A program made the translations under genes and the position numbers. The notes beneath the pieces were generated by a model that saw only the letters and a program-made list of their open reading frames with translations, ran no database searches and was not told the DNA's origin. Positions 43,412-51,239 of a stretch of DNA of 64,000 nucleotides are shown here, in pieces. The first letter of the stretch is position 1. The number at the start of each line of letters is the position of its first letter. Source of the DNA: Candidatus Bathyarchaeota archaeon (lineage in GTDB: Archaea; Thermoproteota; Bathyarchaeia; JAPDIZ01); assembly GCA_029259355.1 (NCBI GenBank), contig JAPDIZ010000002.1, positions 558,001-622,000 of the forward strand, read 5' to 3'.

Positions 43412-44257
43412 TTATCAAACGTAAAGCAGATCTCTACGAGAGTTGAGAGCGTCGAGTCGTTTGTCAGTGCTTTGCTTTCAACGCCCGGCGCTAGCGCTCA
43501 AGAGCTGAGGTCCCGGTACGAGCATACTCGCATAGCGATCGATCACCACACCATAGTCGTTTTCCGCAGCGGAGCAGTGGTTTTTCCCGAAGAGCAGAGC
43601 ATCATCTCCGTCGTTGAGGAAGCACTTAAGCGCTCAGAACCCTCGTGGAAAGGTGTGTTGGTTGGAAGCGACGAAGCTGGTAAAGGAGAGCGCGTAGGCC
43701 CTCTCGTAGTGGCGTCGGTGGCTTTGGAGTGGGAAAGCGCTATCGCGCTAAAGGCGAGGGGGCTTGTTGAGAGCAAGCACGTCTCCGCCAAAAGGCTCTA
43801 CAGGCTCGCTGAGCTAATTCGCTGCAAAGCGCTTGCTCACCACGTAGCCGTACTTGAGCCCAAGAAGCTCAATCAGCTCATGGCAGAATACAGGCGAAGA
43901 GAGCTTACGCTAAACGACCTCCTCGCTGAGCTCCACGCGGTCGCGAACATGGAGGTTTTGAAAATGCTTCCAAAAGCTAAGGAGGTGCGAGTAGTCGTTG
44001 ACTTGTTCGATGGGGAGAAAGTGGCTGCGGCTATGAAGCCGCTTGCGGAGGAGTGGAAGTTTGAGCTGGTGCAAGAGACTAGTGCAGAGAGGTATGCACC
44101 CGTAGCTGCTGCAAGCATTTTGGCGAGAGAAGCTAGGGAGCGCTGGCTAGAGAGAGCGTCGGAGAAGCTGGGGATAGACTTGAGGAAAGCGAGCGTTGAC
44201 GAAATCGCTCAGGCGGGAAGCCTCGAGGAGTACGTCAAGACGTTCTTCTCGGCGTAG
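43412..44257 (+). CDS. RNase HIII-like ribonuclease H, start uncertain
   Basis: Degrades RNA in RNA/DNA hybrids. The catalytic domain has GSDEAGKGERVGPLVVASV (DE motif), VVVDLFDGEKV (Asp) and the C-terminal AERYAPVAAASILARE, closer to HIII than to the usual archaeal HII. An N-terminal domain (VKQISTRVESVESFVSALL, HHTIVVFRSGAVVFP) resembles the HIII substrate-binding domain. The first canonical start is TTG 43472, which would cut this domain. GGAGGT at 43399-43404 lies seven bases before TTA 43412, so the true start may be a non-canonical codon there. The gene follows the stress-protein stop at once. Confidence 0.78.
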   Translation, partial: LSNVKQISTRVESVESFVSALLSTPGASAQELRSRYEHTRIAIDHHTIVVFRSGAVVFPEEQSIISVVEEALKRSEPSWKGVLVGSDEAGKGERVGPLVVASVALEWESAIALKARGLVESKHVSAKRLYRLAELIRCKALAHHVAVLEPKKLNQLMAEYRRRELTLNDLLAELHAVANMEVLKMLPKAKEVRVVVDLFDGEKVAAAMKPLAEEWKFELVQETSAERYAPVAAASILAREARERWLERASEKLGIDLRKASVDEIAQAGSLEEYVKTFFSA

Positions 44258-44265
44258 GTAATTCC

Positions 44266-45153
44266 CTATCGCTTACCCACTTCAGAGGCTATCTCTTGGA
44301 GATACTCGAAAACGCTGCACACTCTCGCATCGGGGATGTCCTCAACTCCTCCATCGCCTATTCTAAACCTTGCGCAGCGGTTGGTGGGCTGCTCAAGAGA
44401 TTTTTCGAGGATTGCGAGCTTGTCGCCAGAAGCGTTTTCGAGGGTGTATAGCCGGATCAGGTTTTTGGAGTAGTAGACTAGGTGCTGACCACCGATTAGG
44501 GGAAACTTCCACGCTCCAAGCCCAGCTTCTACATCAATAGCGCTCTCGCCAGATAGGATAGCCTTCACCGCTTCAGCTCTTCTGTGCTCAGCGAACGCAT
44601 CAGCAGCTGCGCTCCTCGTCCAAGTAACGATTATCGACGGAGCCTCGTAGGCTGAGGCTATGTGGAGAAGCGAGTTGATCTCGGTGCTGAGCTTTCCCTG
44701 AAGCTCCCTAGCCCTAGACGCTAGAACGTTGATGGGGGTGTTCAGCAGCTGGCCGTGGTAGATACTGGCTATGGAGTCTATGGCGAGTAGCAGGGGAGGT
44801 TTTTTGGAGGACTTCACCTCATCTCTTATCCTCTTCATCGCAACTTCGTGCTGCTCCCTCAGCTCAGTAACCTTGTAGAGCCTGAGATGCTCCAAAGCCT
44901 TGTTTGGGTCTAGCCCCCTCGCTTTAGCCATAGAGGCGAAGCGGGTGAGGCTCCACCCACCCTCGGTGTCGATGACGTAGGCGCACCTACCCTCTGCTTC
45001 GCCCGACCGAATGGCGTGGAGAATTGCCGACATTATTATGGTTGTTTTCCCCGTTCCGGGGTCGCCGTAGATGGTGTTGGTTACGCCAGCCAAAAACCCT
45101 CCACCCAGCAACTCGTCGAGCAATCGAGACCCGGTAGACAACCTGCTACTCAC
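44266..45153 (-). CDS. RadB-like RecA-family ATPase
   Basis: Recombinase paralogue of 295 residues, longer than typical RadB (about 220-230). Walker A is YGDPGTGKTTIIMSAI, Walker B LLLAIDSIASIYHG, with LLDELLGGGFLAGVTNTIYG at the start as in KaiC/RadA/RadB proteins; there is no N-terminal HhH domain. The last 70 residues (about 225-295) are not recognised. GTG 45151-45153 overlaps the TGA of the upstream gene (GTGA), so the three genes from 48345 down to here are one translational unit. Confidence 0.82.
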   Translation of the reverse strand: MSSRLSTGSRLLDELLGGGFLAGVTNTIYGDPGTGKTTIIMSAILHAIRSGEAEGRCAYVIDTEGGWSLTRFASMAKARGLDPNKALEHLRLYKVTELREQHEVAMKRIRDEVKSSKKPPLLLAIDSIASIYHGQLLNTPINVLASRARELQGKLSTEINSLLHIASAYEAPSIIVTWTRSAAADAFAEHRRAEAVKAILSGESAIDVEAGLGAWKFPLIGGQHLVYYSKNLIRLYTLENASGDKLAILEKSLEQPTNRCARFRIGDGGVEDIPDARVCSVFEYLQEIASEVGKR

Positions 45154-46547
45154 TCCAAACCCCCCTCCTCAAAGCTTGAGAAAGCTCTTCTCCCAAGCTC
45201 TGTGAGCGACAGCACTACGCTTCCATCTACTGGAGATATGTGGGTGGTGACTAGCCTCCTTCTCTCAAGCTCTCTCAAAACCCAGAGAACATCCTCAGCA
45301 TCGTGCTGTGGAAGAGCCCTTAGCAGAGAGAGCTTGGAGACCTGCCCACGCTCGGCTAGCTCAGCCAAGACATCCCTAGCAACCCTCGCCAAGCTCCCAA
45401 AATCCTCCCAAACACGCAGAGGCTCTTCAGGCGGCTTGGGGATGAGCCCCTGCTTTGACATGCGCTCCCTCAGCTCCTCGTAGCTCGGGGGCTCTGTCAG
45501 CAGCCACCAACCCCAGTCGATCGATACCAGAATAGGCGCCTTCTCCACCGGCGACTTGAGCACAGCACATTTGCTTGGAGCGCTTCGGTAGAAGGACCTA
45601 GCCTCGTAGGATAGGCCAAACCACTGGGAAAAAAGCGACCACTCCCTCGAATCGCTCGGCACATGCACCACCTTCGTCTCAGCGTAGGCTGCTGCGAGAG
45701 GATCTAGCTCGCAGATGGAGAAGCCACACAAAGCTATGGAGAGGCCGTAGACCTGCGCTTCCTCTAGTAGGAGGAGCTTTCGCAGATCCCTCCTATCCGT
45801 GGGAAGCATAGACCTATTCGCAAACAACGCCTCCGCACAGTCGAGCACAAATAGCTTGTTCTCCAAGCCACCGCTGCTCCTAGCCCACGCCAGCGCCTTT
45901 GCCAGCAAAACCGCTTGGACAAACGTTCTAGCGCGTAGGTCAACCACGTCTTCAGCAGAAACCACCGTCAAGCCCTTTGCCAGCTCAGACAACGGAACGC
46001 CTGCTCCCTCCACGAACGCTGTAAGCGCTCTCCTGAACAGGGGAGCGAAGGCTTCGGCCAGCGCAGAGCACTGAGCTACGCTTAGGGGGACGTGGACCTC
46101 TTCCTCCAAGTGCGCCTTCAGCGTTTCCAGAGTCGGCGTCGCACTTGGCTGAGACTCGTAGAGGCTGATCAGAGAAGCCTTGAGAGATGATTCGAGCCTG
46201 TCGGAAAGCCTGTAGGACTGGGCAAACGCCCAGGTCAGAAGCTCAGCGTAGTCGCACCCATCCAGGCCCTCCGGATACATGGGGTTGATCGCAACGGTGT
46301 CTCCGAGCTTGAGAAGCCTCGCACCCTCCACAGCTGCTAAGCCCCTAAACCTCCCGAAGAGATCTATCACCAACACATCGTAGCCAAGCTCCCAAGCAGA
46401 CATCGCCAAAGCCTGTGAGGTGAGGTAGCTCCTCGGACCATAGACGAGTACGTTGGATTCGAGCTCCTCTGGATACAGGTACTTTTCCCCAACCACGGCA
46501 CCGCTCTCAGGGTCGATTACCGCTCCGAGAAAAACAGCCTCAACCAC
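45150..46547 (-). CDS. HerA/VirB4-like protein with a degenerate P-loop and winged-helix C-terminus
   Basis: Protein of 465 residues. The N-terminus ESNVLVYGPRSYLTSQALAM resembles the HerA/DUF87 start, but the Walker A Lys-Ser/Thr is replaced (GPRSYLTS at 37-44); DVLVIDLFGRFRGL matches the HerA strand (DxxGxy-like), and KLFVLDCAEALF looks like a remnant Walker B. Residues about 390-460 form a winged helix (LSLLRALPQHDAEDVLWVLRELERRRLVTTH). It is probably a non-catalytic or altered-nucleotide ATPase partner. It overlaps both neighbours by several bases. Confidence 0.65.
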   Translation of the reverse strand: MVEAVFLGAVIDPESGAVVGEKYLYPEELESNVLVYGPRSYLTSQALAMSAWELGYDVLVIDLFGRFRGLAAVEGARLLKLGDTVAINPMYPEGLDGCDYAELLTWAFAQSYRLSDRLESSLKASLISLYESQPSATPTLETLKAHLEEEVHVPLSVAQCSALAEAFAPLFRRALTAFVEGAGVPLSELAKGLTVVSAEDVVDLRARTFVQAVLLAKALAWARSSGGLENKLFVLDCAEALFANRSMLPTDRRDLRKLLLLEEAQVYGLSIALCGFSICELDPLAAAYAETKVVHVPSDSREWSLFSQWFGLSYEARSFYRSAPSKCAVLKSPVEKAPILVSIDWGWWLLTEPPSYEELRERMSKQGLIPKPPEEPLRVWEDFGSLARVARDVLAELAERGQVSKLSLLRALPQHDAEDVLWVLRELERRRLVTTHISPVDGSVVLSLTELGRRAFSSFEEGGLE

Positions 46548-48345
46548 CTCTCGAACCCCCAGCTAGCCATTTAAGAACCAGCTCCAGCGGAGGTTTCTCG
46601 ACGTAGAGCGTGGGCTGAAGCCTATTGGTGATGAGCTCGCTAACCTCGACATCTGCTACGAAGGGCTGTGGATGTCCCCTGAAGTACGCCACGCATTTAG
46701 AGCCCCCTATTTGATTCAGCATCTCACAAATTCCTCTGCGCTCGCCTGCTTTGGGATGAACCCCTATAGCTGCGAGGAACTTTTCTAGCTCGCCCTCTCC
46801 CGGCATCCGGCAAAATACCACTGCCCAAACCCTTCTCCTCTCGGTAAGCACCTCATCTACGCTAGCCAAAGCGACAAAGGGCGCCTCACCTATTTCCGAA
46901 ACAACGCACCACCTCCCCAAAACCACCAACCCGCTTTCCTGCGCAAAGCCTCTGAGCACCTCCTTGAGCTCCTCCAAGCCTCCTCTCGCTCGCAAGATGA
47001 TACAGCGGTGTTTAGCCAACTCTTCACGCCTCAGCCCACCTAGTTCAGCTACCAAAACCCTCTCAACACACCTCTGAGCACCTTCCAGCAGCTCACCTCC
47101 CGTGTCCAAGCCCACTACGCGCACCCCTTGGCGCCTGCAAAGCTCTGCGAAAACCTGCTGAAGCATGTGCTTAGCCAAGCCCACCTCCCCCACGATGGCT
47201 ACCGACTTCCCGCAAAGGACGAGGGAAACCAGCTCATCCACTACATCCATAGGTTGAGCGGGACACACCTCCACAGCTTTGAGAAAGCTTTCGATGGCGC
47301 TGACTGCTTCATCGTAGCGGAGGTTTTGCCCACTCACAAAGCCTCTTTCACAGGTCCTGAACCCCCACAGCGTCAGCAGCGCTCTAAACTCGTCGATGCA
47401 TTCCTCGCTTCGCCAAGAGCTTGGAGAAGCCTCCTCCGCCAGCGAAACTAGAGCCGCGGAGAACCGCAGGCCCTTATTCGCCTTCTTTAACAACAGAGCA
47501 ACGCCCCCAGACTCGGCAAGCGCACCCCAACGCTCTTGTGGGGTTTTGAGGCGAGAGAGCGTCAGCACGGAGCCGTTTCCAAACTCAAGCAACCCCCTCC
47601 TCACCCTTCGAGGAGTTTTTGCGAACAAGACTAGGGCGAATGAGTCAAAGTCCTCAGGCTGCCTCAGCGGCCGAGCCACAATACCCTCTATCCTCGAAAA
47701 CTCTTGTGCGCAGGCTTTTGCTTGCTCAACCACTCTCTCATAGCCAGCTAACCCCATACGGTGGCAGTAAACCGCAACCAAGAATCGGCTTGGTCGCCTC
47801 GGGTTTTGGAAAACCCCGATCTCGACTCCTCTATCAACTAGCGAAGCAAGTGACTTGGCTAGGTCGCTAGCCCACCGCTCACCACCCACAACCTCAACCC
47901 TTACGAAGGACACTAAGCAGCGGCTGAGCAACCCAGTCTCTAACACCACAAGGACTCCGTCGACAACCGCTGGAAGGGCTTCGCCTAGTAGATGCCAGAG
48001 GGCTGTGGGAGGCAGCGAAGCTACGCAGCTGTTGAGTAAGCGCCTACGTAGCGATGAGGAGAACAGGGGCAAGCAAACAAGCGTAGGAGCTAGTAAGCAG
48101 TACACCCCCGATAGCCCAAGCTTCCTAATTAACGCAACAAGCAGCATCCAAACAAAAACTCCTATCACCTTGTCTGCATATCTCCTCCACTCAAACCGTT
48201 TCTCTTCCCTCGGCTCGCTACTACCTCTTCTCTTCCGACGCCTAAGTGGTCTGGAAAGAGCCTTCACCAATAGGTACGCGACGTAGAGAAAGACGAGAAG
48301 CACTAAGATCCTCAGCAACGAAGCAACTGGAGTCACCTCTTTCAC
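46540..48345 (-). CDS. Membrane-anchored VirB4/TraC-like protein with a degenerate P-loop
   Basis: Protein of 601 residues, not assignable to a family with confidence. Two to three membrane helices lie in the first 100 residues (LLRILVLLVFLYVAYLLV; VFVWMLLVALI; YCLLAPTLVCLPLF). A large soluble part follows, containing near residue 385 SVAIVGEVGLAKHMLQQVF, a P-loop-like turn lacking the G-K-S/T ending, then VVGLDTGGELLEGA. The plan, N-terminal helices plus an ATPase-like cytoplasmic domain, recalls VirB4/CedB-type conjugation proteins. Start GTG at 48343-48345 or 48334-48336 (GGTGAAAGAG upstream). Confidence 0.6.
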   Translation of the reverse strand: MKEVTPVASLLRILVLLVFLYVAYLLVKALSRPLRRRKRRGSSEPREEKRFEWRRYADKVIGVFVWMLLVALIRKLGLSGVYCLLAPTLVCLPLFSSSLRRRLLNSCVASLPPTALWHLLGEALPAVVDGVLVVLETGLLSRCLVSFVRVEVVGGERWASDLAKSLASLVDRGVEIGVFQNPRRPSRFLVAVYCHRMGLAGYERVVEQAKACAQEFSRIEGIVARPLRQPEDFDSFALVLFAKTPRRVRRGLLEFGNGSVLTLSRLKTPQERWGALAESGGVALLLKKANKGLRFSAALVSLAEEASPSSWRSEECIDEFRALLTLWGFRTCERGFVSGQNLRYDEAVSAIESFLKAVEVCPAQPMDVVDELVSLVLCGKSVAIVGEVGLAKHMLQQVFAELCRRQGVRVVGLDTGGELLEGAQRCVERVLVAELGGLRREELAKHRCIILRARGGLEELKEVLRGFAQESGLVVLGRWCVVSEIGEAPFVALASVDEVLTERRRVWAVVFCRMPGEGELEKFLAAIGVHPKAGERRGICEMLNQIGGSKCVAYFRGHPQPFVADVEVSELITNRLQPTLYVEKPPLELVLKWLAGGSRGG

Positions 48346-48402
48346 CGAGTAGATTTAGACAAGTCAGGAGAGAGTTGGCGTTTGCTGAAGGGTTTTGCCG
48401 GG

Positions 48403-48429
48403 ATATGTCCGAGATATGTAGTGATATGC
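48403..48429 (-). promoter_or_regulatory. Three phased CATATC (GATATG) repeats, likely operator
   Basis: GATATG occurs at 48403-48408, 48413-48418 and 48424-48429, spaced 10 and 11 bases, i.e. on one DNA face. It lies about 60-95 bases upstream of the membrane-protein gene start and just downstream of the winged-helix gene, so it is a candidate binding site for that regulator. Confidence 0.5.
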
Positions 48430-48487
48430 GGGTAGCTTTCCCGAGAAAAGCACCGGGTATTTCGTAAGGCTGTAGATGTTGGAAAAA

Positions 48488-48913
48488 CTACTCGGTTCTA
48501 GCCCATAGGTGCTCGGGAAGCTCGTCGAAATCCTCTGCGTACTTTGCCACGTACCTCCCCCTAGCCGTTAATCGGGGGCGGTTTCCAGACCTACCGGGGT
48601 TTGCCCTAGGCGAGGACTTTGAGTAGCGGACCAACCCCATCTTGGCTAAGAGCTCCAAGTCACATCTGAGGGTTTTCTCGCTAACCCCAACAGCCTTAGC
48701 TAAGTCAGCTATGCAGAGATCTTCGTTGTGCACGAGGAGCTGCCTTAGCACGCGAAGCCTCCTGTTTTTTATGAGAGAGCACTCTCTTCTCAACGACTCC
48801 CTCAGAAGCAGCGGGCTCAACGCCTTTGCGATCTCCTCGAGGAGAGCTGCCTGCTTTGCCAGTAGGTGCTTGATCTCCTCTAGCTCGTAGCGTATGGAAA
48901 GGTCATCAGCCAA
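48488..48913 (-). CDS. Winged-helix transcriptional regulator
   Basis: DNA-binding protein of 141 residues from TTG 48911-48913 (GGTGG five bases upstream). Residues about 5-40 form an amphipathic coiled coil (SIRYELEEIKHLLAKQAALLEEIAKAL), residues 50-110 a winged helix (RVLRQLLVHNEDLCIADLAKAVGVSEKTLRCDLELLAKMGLVRY). It lies directly upstream of, and in the same direction as, the three-gene ATPase cluster and may control it through the GATATG repeats. Confidence 0.75.
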   Translation of the reverse strand: MADDLSIRYELEEIKHLLAKQAALLEEIAKALSPLLLRESLRRECSLIKNRRLRVLRQLLVHNEDLCIADLAKAVGVSEKTLRCDLELLAKMGLVRYSKSSPRANPGRSGNRPRLTARGRYVAKYAEDFDELPEHLWARTE

Positions 48914-49054
48914 CCTAACCACCGCGGGATTCTTGGAAAAAGGGGTATTTTGGGGTTTTTTAGGAGAAAAACTGAAGAAAAATCCCTGATTCTTTAGGGA
49001 AGCCCCTAATCTTCGCTTGGCGTCTCCATCAGCCAGAAGACTGATGCTTTAGCC

Positions 49055-49963
49055 CTAGGCCTCAAGCGTTATCACCGATCCCACCGAGCTGAGAACAAAG
49101 GATTCAGGGATGCGGTGGGCAAACTCTGAGATGACGTGGAAGCCCGTGCAGTGCATAGGCATCACTAGCTTGGGCTTGAGCGAAGCTATCTCCGCTATGG
49201 TAGCGCCCACCACGTCCTTGGGAGCTGTTGCTAGGTGGAAGCCACCAAGCACAGCGAATACCTTGTCCACACCCGATATCTTCTGAGCGTGTCTGATGGT
49301 GTTGACTATGCCTGAGTGCGCGCAGCCCGCGATCACTACAAGCCCTTCATCTCCAAGCCTCGCCACAAGGGCTTGGTCGTCGAGGATCTGGTCGTGCTGC
49401 CAAACACCGTCTTTCACAGTGAAGAATATCGGCGGAACCTTTTCGAATGCCGTAGTTCGCTCTATCTCACCTGTCGTCGAAAGCCCAGATGCTATGGTTA
49501 CTGGGGTCTTTGCTTCAAAGACGCGCACACCAGCCTCTTCAAGCGCTTTCTTATTTAGGAGCCAAGGCCCAACCTGCTCTCCTTGAGGCAAAACTACGTG
49601 CTTTGGGAGGAAAGCGTCTGGGTGTGCGAAGAGTGGAGTCCCGCTTTTGACGCGCCCGAGCACACCCATGAGCGCTGCGTAGTGGTCTAGGTGGCCATGG
49701 CTTAGGAAAATTGCGTCTACCTCGCCCAGGTCCACGCCCAGCGCCTCAGCGTTCCACAAAACCCCTTGCTCTGTGAACCCAGCGTCCATGAGGATGTTCC
49801 TCTTCTGTCCTCTAGAGTATACCGTTATCAGCATCGAGAGACCATGCTCCGCTACCAGCTGCTTCCTCAAGAAAAGCCCTCTCCTCTCGACCATGTCGGT
49901 GCTGGGGAGTAGTATGTCGGCGTAGTTGTCCATCAAAATGGTGATTTCTATCCTGTCAGCCAC
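49055..49963 (-). CDS. Metallo-beta-lactamase-fold protein, pterin/methanopterin-synthase-like
   Basis: Hydrolase-fold protein of 302 residues. IEITILMDNYADILLPST at the start, LSHGHLDHYAALMGVL (HxHxDH), GCAHSGIVNTIRH and PMHCTGFHV are the arrangement of the archaeal 7,8-dihydropterin-6-methyl-4-(beta-D-ribofuranosyl)-aminobenzene phosphate synthase-like group. The actual reaction is not proven for this subfamily. GTG 49961-49963 is chosen; the longer frame gives a non-family leader of 27 residues. Confidence 0.75.
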   Translation of the reverse strand: MADRIEITILMDNYADILLPSTDMVERRGLFLRKQLVAEHGLSMLITVYSRGQKRNILMDAGFTEQGVLWNAEALGVDLGEVDAIFLSHGHLDHYAALMGVLGRVKSGTPLFAHPDAFLPKHVVLPQGEQVGPWLLNKKALEEAGVRVFEAKTPVTIASGLSTTGEIERTTAFEKVPPIFFTVKDGVWQHDQILDDQALVARLGDEGLVVIAGCAHSGIVNTIRHAQKISGVDKVFAVLGGFHLATAPKDVVGATIAEIASLKPKLVMPMHCTGFHVISEFAHRIPESFVLSSVGSVITLEA

Positions 49964-50021
49964 TCCGATTAACAAAAACAGCTCCTCCAACGCAAAGTTT
50001 TGGAAGACCTTGTTATAAGCC

Positions 50022-50030
50022 CTTATATAG
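50022..50030 (+). promoter_or_regulatory. TATA box for the small membrane protein operon
   Basis: CTTATATAG lies about 40 bases before TTG 50068. A neighbouring TTATAA at 50012-50018 read on the other strand can serve the divergent metallo-beta-lactamase gene. Confidence 0.55.
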
Positions 50031-50067
50031 CGGTTTTGGAGCAAGGTGTAGCTTTGGTGAATAAAGA

Positions 50068-50418
50068 TTGTCGTATGCGCCGAGGGGCTTTGTGCTCTGT
50101 CTAACTGCTGCTGTATTCATGCTGATAGACGCCATAGTGCTAGCAGGCATCGCTTACTACGCCACAGACATCATTGCGATGTACCCCTGGCTTGAGCCCT
50201 ACTCGTGGGCAGATGTGTGGATCGCTCTGCTCGCGGGTTTCGAGGCTATGTGCAGCGTCATCCTGTTTGTGTGCGCATGGCTTATTCACACAGGAAGGGT
50301 GGTCGCTGGAGGCGTGCTCGCTGTGATATTCTCCATCCTCTCCTTAGCGGGAGGGGGAGGATTTATCGCGGGTTTCGTTATGGGCGTTGTTGGAGGAGCG
50401 TTTGCGCTAGCAAGTTAG
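50068..50418 (+). CDS. Small four-helix membrane protein (DUF4064-like)
   Basis: Integral membrane protein of 116 residues with four hydrophobic segments: FVLCLTAAVFMLIDAIVLAGIAYYA, a middle VWIALLAGFEAMCSVILFVCAW, VVAGGVLAVIFSILSLAGG and GFIAGFVMGVVGGAFAL. The Gly-rich last two helices resemble DUF4064/DUF973-type archaeal proteins. Start TTG 50068-50070 with GGTGA seven bases upstream. Followed by the phosphoesterase gene after 34 bases, so probably co-transcribed. Function unknown. Confidence 0.7.
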   Translation: MSYAPRGFVLCLTAAVFMLIDAIVLAGIAYYATDIIAMYPWLEPYSWADVWIALLAGFEAMCSVILFVCAWLIHTGRVVAGGVLAVIFSILSLAGGGGFIAGFVMGVVGGAFALAS

Positions 50419-50452
50419 CTGGTGACGCCGCAGATATAGCAGGTGCCGTAGC

Positions 50453-51211
50453 TTGAGCAGATCGATAAGGATTGCCCAGATATCGGATACGCACATCTCT
50501 CCCTACGGCGGCTTTGAAAAGAGGCTTTTTGAGGCTGCGTTGGAAAAGTTGCGCAGGCTCAAGCCTGACGTAGTGATTCACTGCGGCGACTTAACCGATA
50601 ACGGCCTCCTCCCAGAGTATGAGATGGCTTCTGAATTCCTCGACTCCATCAAGCCCTCTCCCCTAGTTGTGCCGGGAAACCACGACGAGCGCAACTATGG
50701 AAGCACGTTGTTCAGGGAGTTCGTCGGACCCATGGACACGCAGGTTAGGGTTGGGAGGCTAGCCATCTTCTTGATGAACAGCCCAGAGCCCGATAGAGAT
50801 GAGGGTAGGCTGGGGAGGCGTAGGCTTTTGATGCTGGAAAATAGCTTCCAAGACCTGGTCGGGGAGGATGTCGTCAAGATTGTGGTGTTTCACCACCACT
50901 TAGTCCCCGTACCCTACTCAGGGAGGGAGATGAACGTGCTTGAGGATGCAGGTGACGTCCTCGAGATGGTGCTTCGCCACCGCGTCGATCTGGTGCTCAT
51001 GGGGCATCGCCACGTTAGGAGGGCGCTGAGGATTGAGGACACGGTGCTAGTAAACGCAGGAACAGTCTCAAGCATCAGGACTAGGGGTAGGCTAGGCAAC
51101 TCCTTCAACCTCATCGAGATAGAGCCAGGCAAGCTGATGAGAGTCTTCGAGGCGAATCTCACAGAGGGTGTTGAGAGGTTGCTAGCGGAGTATCCGCTGC
51201 GGAAGCAATAA
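50453..51211 (+). CDS. Calcineurin-like metallophosphoesterase
   Basis: Two-metal phosphoesterase of 252 residues with the full motif set: ISDTHIS, CGDLTDNG, VPGNHDE, VVFHHHLVP and LMGHRHVRRA. It is close to the CpdA/Icc-type 3',5'-cyclic nucleotide phosphodiesterase group, but the substrate is not certain. Start TTG 50453-50455. Confidence 0.88.
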   Translation: MSRSIRIAQISDTHISPYGGFEKRLFEAALEKLRRLKPDVVIHCGDLTDNGLLPEYEMASEFLDSIKPSPLVVPGNHDERNYGSTLFREFVGPMDTQVRVGRLAIFLMNSPEPDRDEGRLGRRRLLMLENSFQDLVGEDVVKIVVFHHHLVPVPYSGREMNVLEDAGDVLEMVLRHRVDLVLMGHRHVRRALRIEDTVLVNAGTVSSIRTRGRLGNSFNLIEIEPGKLMRVFEANLTEGVERLLAEYPLRKQ

Positions 51212-51239
51212 GAGGAAGTCCCACCCTTCCTGCTCAGCG

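Noticed and set aside
45150-46547. Calling this gene an active HerA helicase
   Set aside because: The Walker A Lys and Ser/Thr are missing (GPRSYLTS) and no clear Walker B Asp-Glu pair is visible; only fold-level resemblance is supportable.
48403-48429. GATATG copies as a CRISPR remnant
   Set aside because: Units are six bases with 4-5-base gaps; no repeat of 24-37 bases or spacers occurs, and no cas gene is present in the window.
49027-49046. CATCAG/CTGATG hairpin as a C/D box sRNA
   Set aside because: A stem of six with an eight-base loop is present, but the C, D, C' and D' boxes are not in the correct order or spacing.
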